Assembly (NCBI RefSeq): GCF_032017025.1
Contig: NZ_DALZQO010000005.1
Location: 62,001-126,000, forward strand
Length of the DNA: 64,000 bases
Origin: Hydrogenoanaerobacterium sp032017025
GTDB lineage: Bacteria; Bacillota; Clostridia; Oscillospirales; Ruminococcaceae
Direction: 5' to 3'
Shown here piece by piece: positions 8,831-18,006 of this stretch. The notes under the pieces are model-generated. The model was given only the letters and a program-made list of their open reading frames with translations, did no database searches and was not told where the DNA came from. Every line of letters starts with the position of its first letter. Positions within the stretch are counted from its first letter, which is position 1. The translations under genes and the position numbers were made by a program.

Positions 8831-10630
8831 TTATATTACCGGTTGGCCTTGTGCTTCAATGCGCTCGGCAAGGTCGTTTAGATATACCCAGCGCTCCATC
8901 TGTGCGGCAAGCTCTGCCTCCAAAGCAGATTTTTGCTCCATCAGCTCCTGCAAGCGCTCAAAGTTGCTTGCCTCTTTTACAAGCTCCTGTTCGGTGTCCG
9001 AAATACGCTGTTCCAGGCCAGAGATCACACTGTCAATGTTCTCAAACTCGCGCTGCTCTTTAAAGGTGAATTTCAGCTTATCCGATTTCGTCTTCCAGCT
9101 GTCCTTCGATTTTGACTGTGCACCGCGTTCCGCTTCGGGTTGAGCCTGCTCTTTGCGCTGTTCGATATAATCGGAATATCCACCCATTGTGCCAACAATG
9201 CTGCCGTCGGGCTCGAATGCGAAGATGCGCGACACCACTTTATCGAGAAAATAGCGGTCGTGCGACACCACAATAACAGCCCCCGCAAAGCCCTCAAGGT
9301 AATCCTCGAGAATGGTGAGCGTCTGAATATCGAGATCGTTGGTGGGCTCGTCAAACAGCAGCACATTGGGCGCCTGCATTAAAATGCCCAGCAAGTACAG
9401 CCTGCGGCGCTCGCCGCCCGAAAGCCTGCCAATGGTGGTGTACTGCAGGTCGGAGGTGAATAGAAAATTTTCCATCATCTGCGATGCGGTGAGGGTGCCC
9501 TCGGGGGTTTGTACCTCGGCGGAAATATCCTTGATGTAATCGATGGCACGCAGTGACATGTCCATCTCGTCGCATTCCTGCGAGAAATAGCCGATGCGTA
9601 CCGTGTCGCCGATTACCACGCTGCCGCTGTCGGGTGCAAGCACGCCGCCAATCATTTTCAGCAGCGTCGATTTGCCGCACCCGTTTTCACCGATGATGCC
9701 GATGCGGTCGTCACGCAGCAGATGATAGGAGAAGCCGCTGATCAGGGTGCGTTCACCGTAGGCTTTGGAAACATCCTCAATCTCGATGATTTTTTTGCCA
9801 AGGCGCGAGCTCATCGATGCCATTTCGAGTTTATCCTCGGTGAGGTCCACCTTTTGGGACGAAAGCTCGGCAAAGCGGTTCACACGAAACTGTTGCTTGG
9901 TGCTGCGCGCGCGCGCACCGCGCTGAATCCACTCCAGCTCTTTGCGCAGCAGTGCCTGCCGCTTGCGCTCGCTGGAAACCAGCATGTCTTCGCGCTGCGC
10001 CTTAAGCTCTAAGTACTTGGCGTAGTTTGCCTGATAACCAAACAGGCTGCCACCTTGCAGCTCTACAATTCGGTTGGTGATACGGTCGAGGAAGTAGCGG
10101 TCATGCGTCACCATCAGCAGTGCGCCGCCGTAGCGGGCAAGGTAACCCTCCAGCCAGTCCACCATATCGTTGTCAATGTGGTTGGTGGGCTCATCAAGCA
10201 CCAGTACCTCTACAGGGGTAACCAGTGCGCTTGCCAGTGCGACGCGGCGCTTCTGTCCGCCCGAAAGCTGCTCTATGGGCTTGTTAAAATCGGTGATGCC
10301 AAGCTTGTTTAAAATCGCTTTGCACTCATACTCCTTCCCCTCGCGCTGCTGCTGTGCAATGCCGTGCATTGCCTGCTCAAGCACCGTAGCCCCCGTGATA
10401 AACTCGGGGTTTTGCGGCAGATAGCCGACACGCACACCACCTGCCTTGGTGATAATGCCGCTGTCGGGGTTTTCCGCACCGGCGATAATTTTGAGCAGCG
10501 TAGATTTCCCCGTGCCGTTTATGCCGATTAACCCCAGCTTGTCGCCCTCGCTGATGCTGAAAGAAACATCCTTCAGCAGTATTTTTTCACTGTAGCTTTT
10601 GCTGATTTTCTCAGCATTCAATAACAGCAT
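8831..10630 (-). CDS. ABC-F family ATPase, Uup type
   Basis: This 599-residue soluble protein has two ABC domains and no membrane segments. ABC1 has Walker A GINGTGKST (about residues 36-44), signature LSGGQKRRVALA and Walker B VLVLDEPTNH; ABC2 has GENGCGKST, LSGGERRRLYLL and LLFDEPTND. The linker between them (about 240-300) is basic, and the C-terminal 80 residues form a charged coiled coil as in Uup. ABC-F proteins act on ribosomes (translation quality control or antibiotic protection). The coiled-coil end argues for Uup rather than a resistance factor. The start follows an AGGATTTTGAT region, 80 bp after the helicase stop, so the two may be co-transcribed. Confidence 0.9.
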   Translation of the reverse strand: MLLLNAEKISKSYSEKILLKDVSFSISEGDKLGLIGINGTGKSTLLKIIAGAENPDSGIITKAGGVRVGYLPQNPEFITGATVLEQAMHGIAQQQREGKEYECKAILNKLGITDFNKPIEQLSGGQKRRVALASALVTPVEVLVLDEPTNHIDNDMVDWLEGYLARYGGALLMVTHDRYFLDRITNRIVELQGGSLFGYQANYAKYLELKAQREDMLVSSERKRQALLRKELEWIQRGARARSTKQQFRVNRFAELSSQKVDLTEDKLEMASMSSRLGKKIIEIEDVSKAYGERTLISGFSYHLLRDDRIGIIGENGCGKSTLLKMIGGVLAPDSGSVVIGDTVRIGYFSQECDEMDMSLRAIDYIKDISAEVQTPEGTLTASQMMENFLFTSDLQYTTIGRLSGGERRRLYLLGILMQAPNVLLFDEPTNDLDIQTLTILEDYLEGFAGAVIVVSHDRYFLDKVVSRIFAFEPDGSIVGTMGGYSDYIEQRKEQAQPEAERGAQSKSKDSWKTKSDKLKFTFKEQREFENIDSVISGLEQRISDTEQELVKEASNFERLQELMEQKSALEAELAAQMERWVYLNDLAERIEAQGQPVI

Positions 10631-10710
10631 ATCAAAATCCTCCGGATAGGCTTACAATTATTTCTGTTTGAACCGCCCTTTTCATGCACATGGCGCTTTG
10701 CCACGATGCG

Positions 10711-12135
10711 CTAGCCTTTGCGAAAATAAGCGTTTTTGGTGACCGGTGCATTCGCCGAGCCGGATTTTGCAGGTGCCGGACGTCTGCCCGAGGGCTTATG
10801 GCTGCGCGGCTTGGGTGCACGCGGCTCAGTTGGTGCCCCGGCTTTGCCCTGTTTGCTGCCTTTCCCTGTACCTTGTCCGTTCTGCTTATGAGGGCTGCTT
10901 GCTGTTTGGTTCTTTGCACCCTGATTACGCGGTGCACTTTGTGCGCAGTCTCTGCGAGCAGGGCGAGGCGGCTTTGGCTCTTTGGGCGGCACCTCAAATA
11001 CCATCATAGGGTAGGGGTGGTCGGTAACCGCGGGAATATCGCGCTTGATCACCTTTAAAATATCCATCAGATAGGGCTTTTCTTCAATATCACAGAATGA
11101 AATTGCTATGCCCGAAAGCCCCGCCCTGCCCGTGCGCCCAATGCGGTGCACGTAGGTTTCGGGAATGTTGGGCAGGTCGAAGTTGATGACATGCGAGAGC
11201 TCGTCAATGTCAATGCCGCGCGCGGCAATATCGGTTGCAACCAGCACGCGGATGGTGCCGTTTTTAAAGTTGGAGAGTGCGGTTTGGCGCGCCCCCTGCG
11301 ATTTATCGCCATGAATAGCCGCCGCCTTAAAATTTGCTCTGGTCAGCTCGCGCACCACGCGGTCTGCACCGTGCTTGGTACGGGTAAACACCAAAGCCGA
11401 GGTAATGACTGGGTCTTTTAAAAGGTATTTTAATAGCTCGCGTTTGTTGGCCTTGTCCACAAAGTAAACACTCTGCTCAATTTTATCCACGGTGGAAGAA
11501 ACCGGTGTTACCGCTACCTTGATGGGGTCAACCAGAACGTTCTCTGCAATTGCGGTAATTTCGGGCGGCATGGTTGCCGAGAAGAGCAAGGTTTGCTTTT
11601 TGGGCGGGGTTTGCGCAATTACGCGCTTGACGTCGTGGATAAAGCCCATGTCCAGCATGCGGTCTGCTTCGTCCAGTACAAAAATCTCAATGTCCTTCAG
11701 GCTGATAATGCCCTGGCTGATGAGGTCGTTGAGTCTGCCGGGGGTCGCGACAAGAATATCTACACCGCGTCTCAGCTGTTCTTCCTGCGGTTTTTGCGAA
11801 ACACCGCCAAATATTACGCAGCAGCGCAACTTAAGGTGTGCGCCGTATGCCTCAAAGCTCTCATAAATTTGAAGCGCGAGCTCACGTGTGGGGGTTAAAA
11901 TCAGTGCACGGATGCGGCGCATGCCCTTTGGCGCGGAGGTTTCGCTTAGTTTTTGCAAAATTGGGATGGCAAATGCCGCGGTCTTTCCGGTTCCGGTTTG
12001 AGCGCAGCCGAGTACATCTCTGCCTGCCAGCACCGGCGGAATGGCCTGTGCCTGAATGGGGGTGGGTTCGCTGTAATTCTGGGTTTGCAATGCCCGTAAA
12101 ATCGGGGGAATCAATTGTAAATCTTGAAAGTTCAT
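10711..12135 (-). CDS. DEAD-box RNA helicase, RhlE type
   Basis: The 474-residue protein has the Q motif (YSEPTPIQAQAI), motif I AQTGTGKTAA, PTRELALQI, VATPGRL, DEAD, SAT, the C-terminal RecA domain with ATDIAARGIDID, and HRIGRTGRAG. After about residue 370 comes a low-complexity tail rich in Pro, Arg, Lys, Gly and Ser, likely an RNA-binding extension; its length is typical of RhlE. It unwinds RNA duplexes during ribosome assembly or decay, often at low temperature. AGGAGATCC lies just before the ATG. The gene is divergent from the YitT gene. Confidence 0.92.
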   Translation of the reverse strand: MNFQDLQLIPPILRALQTQNYSEPTPIQAQAIPPVLAGRDVLGCAQTGTGKTAAFAIPILQKLSETSAPKGMRRIRALILTPTRELALQIYESFEAYGAHLKLRCCVIFGGVSQKPQEEQLRRGVDILVATPGRLNDLISQGIISLKDIEIFVLDEADRMLDMGFIHDVKRVIAQTPPKKQTLLFSATMPPEITAIAENVLVDPIKVAVTPVSSTVDKIEQSVYFVDKANKRELLKYLLKDPVITSALVFTRTKHGADRVVRELTRANFKAAAIHGDKSQGARQTALSNFKNGTIRVLVATDIAARGIDIDELSHVINFDLPNIPETYVHRIGRTGRAGLSGIAISFCDIEEKPYLMDILKVIKRDIPAVTDHPYPMMVFEVPPKEPKPPRPARRDCAQSAPRNQGAKNQTASSPHKQNGQGTGKGSKQGKAGAPTEPRAPKPRSHKPSGRRPAPAKSGSANAPVTKNAYFRKG

Positions 12136-12272
12136 GGATCTCCTTTATCTGATCAGCTAGACTCGCTGTCTGAGTAGAATCGTATTTACATACTTTAATA
12201 TCATACCACATTTTTATAAAATAAAAAAGTGTACGCAATATGGGGCAATATAAACGTTAAACGGGGAGATTA

Positions 12273-12301
12273 TTTACAAAAATTGAAAATTATTGTATAC
12301 T
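12273..12301 (+). promoter_or_regulatory. Predicted sigma-A promoter of the YitT gene
   Basis: TTTACA at 12273-12278, 17-bp spacer, TATACT at 12296-12301. A second overlapping pair (TTGAAA near 12283 and TATAAG) is also possible. Confidence 0.65.
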
Positions 12302-12307
12302 TATTAT

Positions 12308-12487
12308 AAGTTTATAAGACTGGGCGTGTGCAGGCGAAAAAACGCGGTTATTTTAAAATAGCCGCCGCTTATAGAGACAGCTTCGCGGGCGCGGGTTACC
12401 GTACAACTAAAGAGGGAAGCAGTTGGTAATAATAAAACTGTTTCTCTCTTTTTTATGCTTTTAGAGGAAATACAGGAGGAATTGGAT
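12308..12487 (+). promoter_or_regulatory. Structured 5' leader with internal terminator (attenuator or riboswitch candidate)
   Basis: From the predicted start near 12308 the leader is about 180 nt. It contains GCGGTTATTTT/AAAATAGCCGC (about 12343-12365), a closing pair ATAAG/CTTAT around it, a GC-rich stretch at 12381-12400, then a hairpin at 12410-12453 (GAGGGAAGCAGT with CTGTTTCTCTC) followed by six T. The ribosome binding site AGGAGGA and the ATG come about 20 bp after the T-run. A terminator directly in front of a gene, after a folded leader, is the layout of transcription attenuation. I could not match it to a known riboswitch class. Confidence 0.5.
12410..12453 (+). terminator. Intrinsic terminator inside the YitT leader
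   Basis: Arms GAGGGAAGCAGT and the G-U-containing complement CTGTTTCTCTC, 12-base loop, then TTTTTT. It lies upstream of the start codon, so it would control entry into the gene rather than end it. Confidence 0.65.
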
Positions 12488-13369
12488 ATGAGCCATATAA
12501 TTAAAAAAATAAACCCCAAAGAGCTTGCGGGCGACCTGATTTGTGATGCCGCTTGCGGAATCCTCAACGGTATTTCGGTTGCTATGTTTACTGCGCCCAA
12601 CCACATTGCGCCCGGCGGTGTAACCGGAATCGCAACCATCATCAACTATCTTTCGGGCCTGCCCATCGGTACAGTTGCTATGCTCATTAATATTCCGCTG
12701 CTGCTGGTGGCTTACAAAATATTGGGCAAGCGATTTACGCTGCTCACACTCAAATCTACCTTTATTATGTCCTTTTTTATTGATTTGTGCGCCGTAGTTT
12801 TGCCGCCCTACCGCGGCAATTTACTGTTGGCGGCAATGTTTGGCGGCGCAGCAGGCGGAATTGGCTTGGGGCTTGTGTTTATGCGCGGCAGCACCACCGG
12901 CGGTACGGATATTATGTGCAGGCTAGCAAAGCTCAAATATCCACACTTACCTTTTGGCAAGGTGCTGCTGATTCTAGACGGTGTTGTTATTTTGGCGGCA
13001 GCTTTGGTTTACCGCAATATGGAGAGTGCACTCTATGCGCTCATCACGATTTTGGCGTCGTCTAAAATGATTGATATGATTTTGTACGGCATGGATAAGG
13101 GCAAGGTAGTATATGTCGTGTCGACAAGTACGCGCGAAATTGCAAAGGCAATTATTGAGGAGATGGATCGCAGTGCAACACTTTTAAAGTCGGTGGGTGC
13201 ATATTCGCAGAAAGACCAAGAGATGCTGATGTGTGCGGTGCGCGATGAACAGTACCCTACCTTAAAAAAGATAGTGCTGCGGGTAGACAAAAATGCTTTT
13301 ATGATAGTAGCCGATGCCGGAGAGATTCTCGGCGAGGGTTGGCGCGGAATTGATACCGAAAAGATATAG
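12488..13369 (+). CDS. YitT family membrane protein (DUF161 + DUF2179)
   Basis: The 293-residue protein has about five or six hydrophobic segments in residues 20-190, including the conserved stretch NHIAPGGVTGIATIINY and FMRGSTTGGTDIM, and a soluble C-terminal DUF2179 domain of about 80 residues. YitT proteins are widespread in Firmicutes; their transport role is not established. I place the start at ATG 12488 behind AGGAGGA; a longer frame from 12455 overlaps the terminator hairpin. The leader upstream suggests control by attenuation. GC-rich sequence and a weak hairpin follow the stop. Confidence 0.9.
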   Translation: MSHIIKKINPKELAGDLICDAACGILNGISVAMFTAPNHIAPGGVTGIATIINYLSGLPIGTVAMLINIPLLLVAYKILGKRFTLLTLKSTFIMSFFIDLCAVVLPPYRGNLLLAAMFGGAAGGIGLGLVFMRGSTTGGTDIMCRLAKLKYPHLPFGKVLLILDGVVILAAALVYRNMESALYALITILASSKMIDMILYGMDKGKVVYVVSTSTREIAKAIIEEMDRSATLLKSVGAYSQKDQEMLMCAVRDEQYPTLKKIVLRVDKNAFMIVADAGEILGEGWRGIDTEKI

Positions 13370-13469
13370 CCAGCGCGCGCTGCGTCTTGCCCCGGTAACA
13401 GCTAGGCAGTAGGTTTCAAAAAAACGGCTCTAACGTTCTAAAAAGAGCAAATTCAGCCCTTTTTTATCT

Positions 13470-13498
13470 TTGTGAAAACGGTATAATGATGATATAAT
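13470..13498 (+). promoter_or_regulatory. Predicted sigma-A promoter of the NfeD-SPFH operon
   Basis: TTGTGA at 13470-13475, 17-bp spacer, TATAAT at 13493-13498, about 105 bp before the NfeD start. Confidence 0.7.
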
Positions 13499-13604
13499 CT
13501 TAACAAGCAAACAACTTACAATCTATACGAAAATATAAGTTGTCAATGCTTGCGGATTTTGATGTACATCGAATCTATATTCTAAAAGAGGGAGGCTAGG
13601 GGAA

Positions 13605-14099
13605 ATGCGAACGATTCTATCACAGGAGCTGTACCCGGTGTTTTGGCTGATATTGGGGATTGCTTTGGCTATTGCAGAAGCGGCAACGGTGCAGCTGGTT
13701 GCAATTTGGTTTTCGCTGGGTGCGGTTGCAGCAATCATTCCCGCACTGATGGGCGCACCGGTGTGGGCGCAGTTTCTGGTGTTTGTAGCGGTATCTGCGC
13801 TTGCAATGGTAGGTACCCGTCCGTTTGTAAAACGTTTTTTAAATGTAAAGCAGGAGCGCACAAACGCAGACAGGGTCATCGGGCAGACCGGTGTTGTGCT
13901 GCAGGAGATTGACAACGACAGGGCGCAGGGCAGAGTGCTCGTGATGGGGCTAGACTGGTCGGCGCGGTCGGTGGATGGCACCGATATACCTGTGGACGCA
14001 AAGGTAACGATACTCGCCATTGAGGGCGTGAAGCTGATTGTTGAAGCAAAAGAGATTTTGGATAAAGAGGAATTAAAGGAGGAGCAACCATGTTATTAG
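13605..14099 (+). CDS. NfeD family membrane protein
   Basis: The 164-residue short-form NfeD has two or three hydrophobic segments in residues 8-75 (with GAVAAIIPALMG) and then a soluble OB-fold domain (about 85-150) containing VIGQTGVVLQEI and the GLDWSARS motif typical of NfeD. NfeD proteins pair with SPFH/stomatin-like proteins and are thought to organise membrane microdomains. The partner follows with a 10-bp overlap (its ATG is at 14090), so translation is probably coupled. GGGAGG and AGGGGA lie just before the ATG. Confidence 0.92.
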   Translation: MRTILSQELYPVFWLILGIALAIAEAATVQLVAIWFSLGAVAAIIPALMGAPVWAQFLVFVAVSALAMVGTRPFVKRFLNVKQERTNADRVIGQTGVVLQEIDNDRAQGRVLVMGLDWSARSVDGTDIPVDAKVTILAIEGVKLIVEAKEILDKEELKEEQPCY

Positions 14100-15043
14100 T
14101 TGAATTTTTCGGCGGCTTTTTAGTACTTGCGGCAATACTACTTGTTTTAATCGCGTTGGTGTCCTGCATCAAAATTGTTCCACAGGCGATGGTGTATGTT
14201 GTGGAAAGATTGGGTGCCTACAATACAACGTGGGAAACAGGCCTTCATTTTAAATTGCCGTTTTTTGACCGCATTGCCAAAAAGGTGTCGCTCAAAGAGC
14301 AGGTAGTGGATTTTGCACCGCAGCCTGTCATCACCAAGGATAACGTTACCATGCAGATTGATACGGTAGTGTTCTTCCAGATTACCGATGCAAAGCTGTA
14401 TACATATGGCGTAGAGCGCCCTCTCTCCGCCATAGAAAATCTTTCAGCAACCACCCTGCGTAATATCATTGGTGAGATGGAGCTGGACAGCACCCTCACT
14501 TCCCGTGATATCATCAATACCAAAATTACCGCAACGCTTGACACCGCAACCGATAAATGGGGCATCAAGGTGAACCGCGTAGAGCTCAAAAACATCCTGC
14601 CCCCGCGTGAAATTCAGGATGCGATGGAAAAACAGATGAAGGCCGAGCGTGAAAGGCGTGAGTCCATCCTGCGTGCAGAGGGTGAAAAGCACAGCCAGAT
14701 TCTGGTTGCACAGGGTGAAAAAGAATCTGCGATTCTGCGTGCTGAGGCAGAGAAGGAATCGGCAATCCTGCGTGCAGAGGGTGTAAAAGAGCAGAAGATT
14801 CGCGAGGCACAAGGTGAGGCGGAGGCGATTCTGATGGTTCAAAAATCCTTTGCAGATTCGCTGAAAATGCTAAACGAAGCAAACCCCACCCAGCAGGTGC
14901 TTGCAATCAAGAGCCTTGAGGCGTTTGCGAAGGTGGCAGACGGCAAAGCCACGAAGATTATCATCCCCAGCGAGATTCAGTCGCTGGCAGGGCTTGTTAC
15001 CTCTCTGAAAGAAGTAACAAGTGAGCCGGAAAAAATGCAGTAA
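14090..15043 (+). CDS. SPFH/band 7 (stomatin-like, QmcA type) protein
   Basis: The 317-residue protein has one N-terminal membrane segment (residues 8-30), the SPFH domain (ERLGAYNTTWETGLHFKLPF through NRVELKNILPPREIQ, about 35-190), and a long Ala/Glu-rich helix. That helix contains near-identical repeats of the form ILRAEGEK, ILVAQGEK, ILRAEAEK, ILRAEGVK (about 200-245). It forms oligomeric membrane-associated rings that scaffold proteins or control proteases. It is translationally coupled to NfeD, the usual arrangement. A strong terminator follows. Confidence 0.93.
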   Translation: MLLVEFFGGFLVLAAILLVLIALVSCIKIVPQAMVYVVERLGAYNTTWETGLHFKLPFFDRIAKKVSLKEQVVDFAPQPVITKDNVTMQIDTVVFFQITDAKLYTYGVERPLSAIENLSATTLRNIIGEMELDSTLTSRDIINTKITATLDTATDKWGIKVNRVELKNILPPREIQDAMEKQMKAERERRESILRAEGEKHSQILVAQGEKESAILRAEAEKESAILRAEGVKEQKIREAQGEAEAILMVQKSFADSLKMLNEANPTQQVLAIKSLEAFAKVADGKATKIIIPSEIQSLAGLVTSLKEVTSEPEKMQ

Positions 15044-15090
15044 GAACCAGTTCTGTCCACCGTTACAAAACGGTACACAGACGCGGCAAA

Positions 15091-15126
15091 AGGCGGCAAG
15101 CAGAAAATCTGCTTGCCGCCTTTTTG
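15091..15126 (+). terminator. Terminator of the NfeD-SPFH operon
   Basis: Perfect 14-bp stem AGGCGGCAAGCAGA with a 3-base loop, followed by TTTTT. Confidence 0.9.
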
Positions 15127-15201
15127 ATTGGTAATTTCACAATATTATCTTGTGTAAAAATAGCATTCATGTTAAGCTTTATTTATTATTTGCAATGTAC
15201 G

Positions 15202-16323
15202 TTATGAAGGCTGTTGTTCAAGCTTTACCAAATGATTCTGCTGTGCAAATACATCCACGCTGTAAACAAACAGCACATCGTCATAATCGGCTGGATCTGT
15301 AATATCAGTAAGGCTACCGCTGATGTACCGCATATCGACCAGCGCGATTTCACTATAATCGTTTACAAAAAACGGGGCGAGGCTGTGCGCGTACGAATCT
15401 TTAAAAATAAGCAGCCGCTTTCCGCTTTTGCTTGCAGTGTGAATGGTAACAAGCGGCTGGTTTGAGCCGAGAAAATACGAGTATTTGTCTTTTTGCGAGA
15501 GGTATTCGTCAAAGTACATGGAAGCATAGTCGGTGGTTTTCTTGCCGTCATACACCGAAAATCCCGTGACTTTTCCGCTGTGATAGGCCTGAATGGTGTC
15601 GGGTGTGATGTTTCTTACGCCCGACTTGGAATAGAGTGTACCGTAAAAGCTGTCGCTGACGGTATCGATTTGAAAATCCTCTGCGGCTTTCGGGACAAGC
15701 CCCATCACCTTGCATGCCTGCTGATACGCCAAAAATGTGCCAGCAGATGTCCAGTGATGATCAGTGCGGTAATAGATATCGTTGTCTTTGTGCTCCGTAA
15801 GGGTACCGAAAAGCTCTACCGGCTTTACTGCATTACCCAGTTCGGAGGCCACGCGGCTTACAAAGCCTGCTTGATCCCAGGTTTGAGCAAAGAGGGGGAG
15901 CTTGTCGGTTTGTATCGCGGCGGCGCTGGGTACCAGCATGAGGTAGCTGGGTTTTTGGTAGCGCTGTACAAATGCTTTAATACCGCGGATATTTGCCTGT
16001 ACCGCATCGTCCTTCGGTGCGTCGATATCCGCCATCAGCGCATTTTTACATACAAATACGCCGTTGTTTTCGCGTTTGCCCAGCGAGTATTCGAGGCTGC
16101 TTTGCATTGCAATCCAGCTGTCGCGCGCCACAAAATGGTCGTTGAAAAACTCATCCATGCCTTGCATATACTTGCCATTCAGCAGTGCCTTTGTCGAGAA
16201 GCTGGGGAAGCTGGCAAGGTAACGGTTCTCCGATTCGGAAAAGTTCTTGTTTGGCAATATAAGATTAATGAGCACCACCGCCCCCCACAGGGGTGCGAGG
16301 ATGCGGAAAAATATTTTATCCAT
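15202..16323 (-). CDS. DHHW family protein (AlgX/AlgJ-like SGNH domain)
   Basis: The 373-residue protein has one N-terminal hydrophobic segment (about 7-25, signal anchor) and an extracellular domain of the alginate O-acetyltransferase AlgJ/AlgX type. The NRYLASFPSFS motif follows the anchor and the eponymous signature TDHHWTSAG is near residue 195; a late IFKDSYAHSLAPF segment carries the Ser/Asp-type catalytic block. It would transfer acyl groups to a secreted polymer, receiving them from the MBOAT partner encoded 66 bp upstream on the same strand. No polymer synthesis genes lie nearby. Confidence 0.9.
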   Translation of the reverse strand: MDKIFFRILAPLWGAVVLINLILPNKNFSESENRYLASFPSFSTKALLNGKYMQGMDEFFNDHFVARDSWIAMQSSLEYSLGKRENNGVFVCKNALMADIDAPKDDAVQANIRGIKAFVQRYQKPSYLMLVPSAAAIQTDKLPLFAQTWDQAGFVSRVASELGNAVKPVELFGTLTEHKDNDIYYRTDHHWTSAGTFLAYQQACKVMGLVPKAAEDFQIDTVSDSFYGTLYSKSGVRNITPDTIQAYHSGKVTGFSVYDGKKTTDYASMYFDEYLSQKDKYSYFLGSNQPLVTIHTASKSGKRLLIFKDSYAHSLAPFFVNDYSEIALVDMRYISGSLTDITDPADYDDVLFVYSVDVFAQQNHLVKLEQQPS

Positions 16324-16388
16324 AGCAGGCTCCCAAATATGATATTACATTTCGATATAGAGTAAGTGCCCAGGCACAGCGTTGCTGT

Positions 16389-17795
16389 TTAAAACCGGAA
16401 ATACAAAAATGGATTATAGGTGCTGTTCACAAGGTAGGCGACGCATGCCGCAAAGAGGAACACATACCCCAGTGATACACCAACCAGCACGGGTTTTCGT
16501 GCACTGCACTCCAGCCGGATGAGCAATTTTTGAAACACAGGGGTAGCAAAGAACGCCGCCAGTACAAAAATCAGCCCGTAGCCAAGCAGGTAATACAATG
16601 CCTGCTTGTTCCAAAGGGGGACATGCTGCCAACCGAACATTCCCCTAAAATAAGCACCCATAGCGCTTAAATCCTCAAAGTAGAAGATGACCCAGCTGAT
16701 GATAATCAGTACAAGCGCATAAATATGCTGCAGAATTCGCGGAACCTTGTCCCAAAAGCGAAGTAAAACAAACTTCTCAATAATCAGAATGATTGCAAAG
16801 TACAGCCCCCAAAACACAAAGTTCCACGATGCGCCATGCCAAAAGCCGGTAAGTGCCCACACCACCAGCAGGTTGCGCAGCTGCTTCAGCTTGCCGCAGC
16901 GGTTGCCGCCCATGGGGATATACACATAATCGCGAAACCATGCGCCCAAAGTGATGTGCCACCGCCGCCAAAACTCGGTAATACTGCGGGAGATATAGGG
17001 GTAGTTGAAGTTTTCGTCAAAGGTGAGCCCAAAAATACGTGCCAAACCGATCGCCATATCGGAATATCCGCTGAAATCAAAGTAGATTTGAAAGGTGTAA
17101 GCGATAATGCCGATCCAGTACAGCAGTACCGATGGTTCCCCTGCCGCACCGGTTGAAATCTGGCTCCATAAAAACCCTACGTTATTTGCAATGAGCACCT
17201 TTTTGCCCAGACCAATCAAGAAGCGTCTGGTACCGCGCGAAAAACTGTCGGCGGTGAGCAGGTGATCATCGAGATCATGCTCGACGGTGACATAGCGCAC
17301 AATCGGGCCTGCAATAATCTGTGGAAAAAGGGTGGTGTAGGTGAGATAGTTGTAATAGCTTTTCTCGGAATTGGTAGTGCCGCGGTAGACGTCAATCGCA
17401 TAGGATATGGATTGAAATGAGTTGAACGAAACACCAATGGGTAAAATGATGTTCGGCTGGGGAATACCACCGCCCACCAGTGCGTTGAGGTTACCCACAA
17501 AAAAGTTGGTGTATTTAAAAAACAGCAGTACACCAAGGTTGCTGCCCACCGAAATGAGCATAAACAGGCGCCTCAGCCGTTTGTGATCGGCATACTTGTC
17601 CATTAACCGTGCGCAAACATAGTCTTCCACCGAAAGCGCAAGCATAACGGGAATAAACCGGATTTCACCCCATGCGTAAAACACCATGCTTGCCAAGAAC
17701 ATCACAAGGTTTTTCAGCTTTTGTGGTGCAACGTAATAAAGGATGATAAGCGCCGGCAAATAGTAAAATAAAAAGGTAACACTGCTGAAAACCAT
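16389..17795 (-). CDS. MBOAT family O-acyltransferase (AlgI/DltB-like)
   Basis: The 468-residue polytopic membrane protein has about ten hydrophobic segments. The start (FSSVTFLFYYLPAL) and the blocks SYAIDVYRG, IAGPIVRY, YSDMAIGLARIFG, FWRRWHITLGAWFRDYVYIPMGG and GFWHGASWNF are characteristic of AlgI-like MBOATs; the His in GFWHG is the conserved catalytic residue. It moves an acyl group from a cytoplasmic donor across the membrane to the partner DHHW protein. AGGTC-like sequence precedes the ATG. It is the first gene of a two-gene operon. Product target (exopolysaccharide or teichoic polymer) unknown. Confidence 0.93.
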   Translation of the reverse strand: MVFSSVTFLFYYLPALIILYYVAPQKLKNLVMFLASMVFYAWGEIRFIPVMLALSVEDYVCARLMDKYADHKRLRRLFMLISVGSNLGVLLFFKYTNFFVGNLNALVGGGIPQPNIILPIGVSFNSFQSISYAIDVYRGTTNSEKSYYNYLTYTTLFPQIIAGPIVRYVTVEHDLDDHLLTADSFSRGTRRFLIGLGKKVLIANNVGFLWSQISTGAAGEPSVLLYWIGIIAYTFQIYFDFSGYSDMAIGLARIFGLTFDENFNYPYISRSITEFWRRWHITLGAWFRDYVYIPMGGNRCGKLKQLRNLLVVWALTGFWHGASWNFVFWGLYFAIILIIEKFVLLRFWDKVPRILQHIYALVLIIISWVIFYFEDLSAMGAYFRGMFGWQHVPLWNKQALYYLLGYGLIFVLAAFFATPVFQKLLIRLECSARKPVLVGVSLGYVFLFAACVAYLVNSTYNPFLYFRF

Positions 17796-18006
17796 TGGTA
17801 CAGACCTCCGACGGATATTTTACAGCGATTCCACTTCAAAATGGAATTGCCTGCCTACCCAAAGGGTACGCTGTTACGGCATTTGCCAATGCCTATTTTC
17901 CCAGTCTGTTGCTGGAAAAATTATTATAAAAAAAGCCTCCTCTGCCCTCAGCGGATGAGGATAATCGCAACACAATGCCTTAGTACAGAACTTTAAGTCT
18001 GGCTTG

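Larger units (their letters stand above)
12136..12487. other. 352-bp divergent intergenic region (promoters and structured leader)
   Basis: The region separates the helicase gene (minus) from the YitT gene (plus). The left third is AT-rich and should hold the helicase promoter (TATGATATTAAAGT-like on the minus strand). The right part holds a good plus-strand promoter and a leader of about 180 nt with hairpins and a terminator, listed separately. No coding region is convincing. Confidence 0.6.

Noticed and set aside
12304..12645. 113-residue minus-strand frame over the YitT leader
   Set aside because: It covers the leader and the start of yitT, has no ribosome binding site and is better explained by the RNA structure.
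15493..16365. 290-residue plus-strand frame opposite the DHHW gene
   Set aside because: The DHHW protein on the other strand has clear family motifs; the frame has none.
17929..17965. Possible terminator of the KdpE-like gene on the minus strand
   Set aside because: There is a T-run, but the only stems are 4-5 bp or not next to it; too weak to list.
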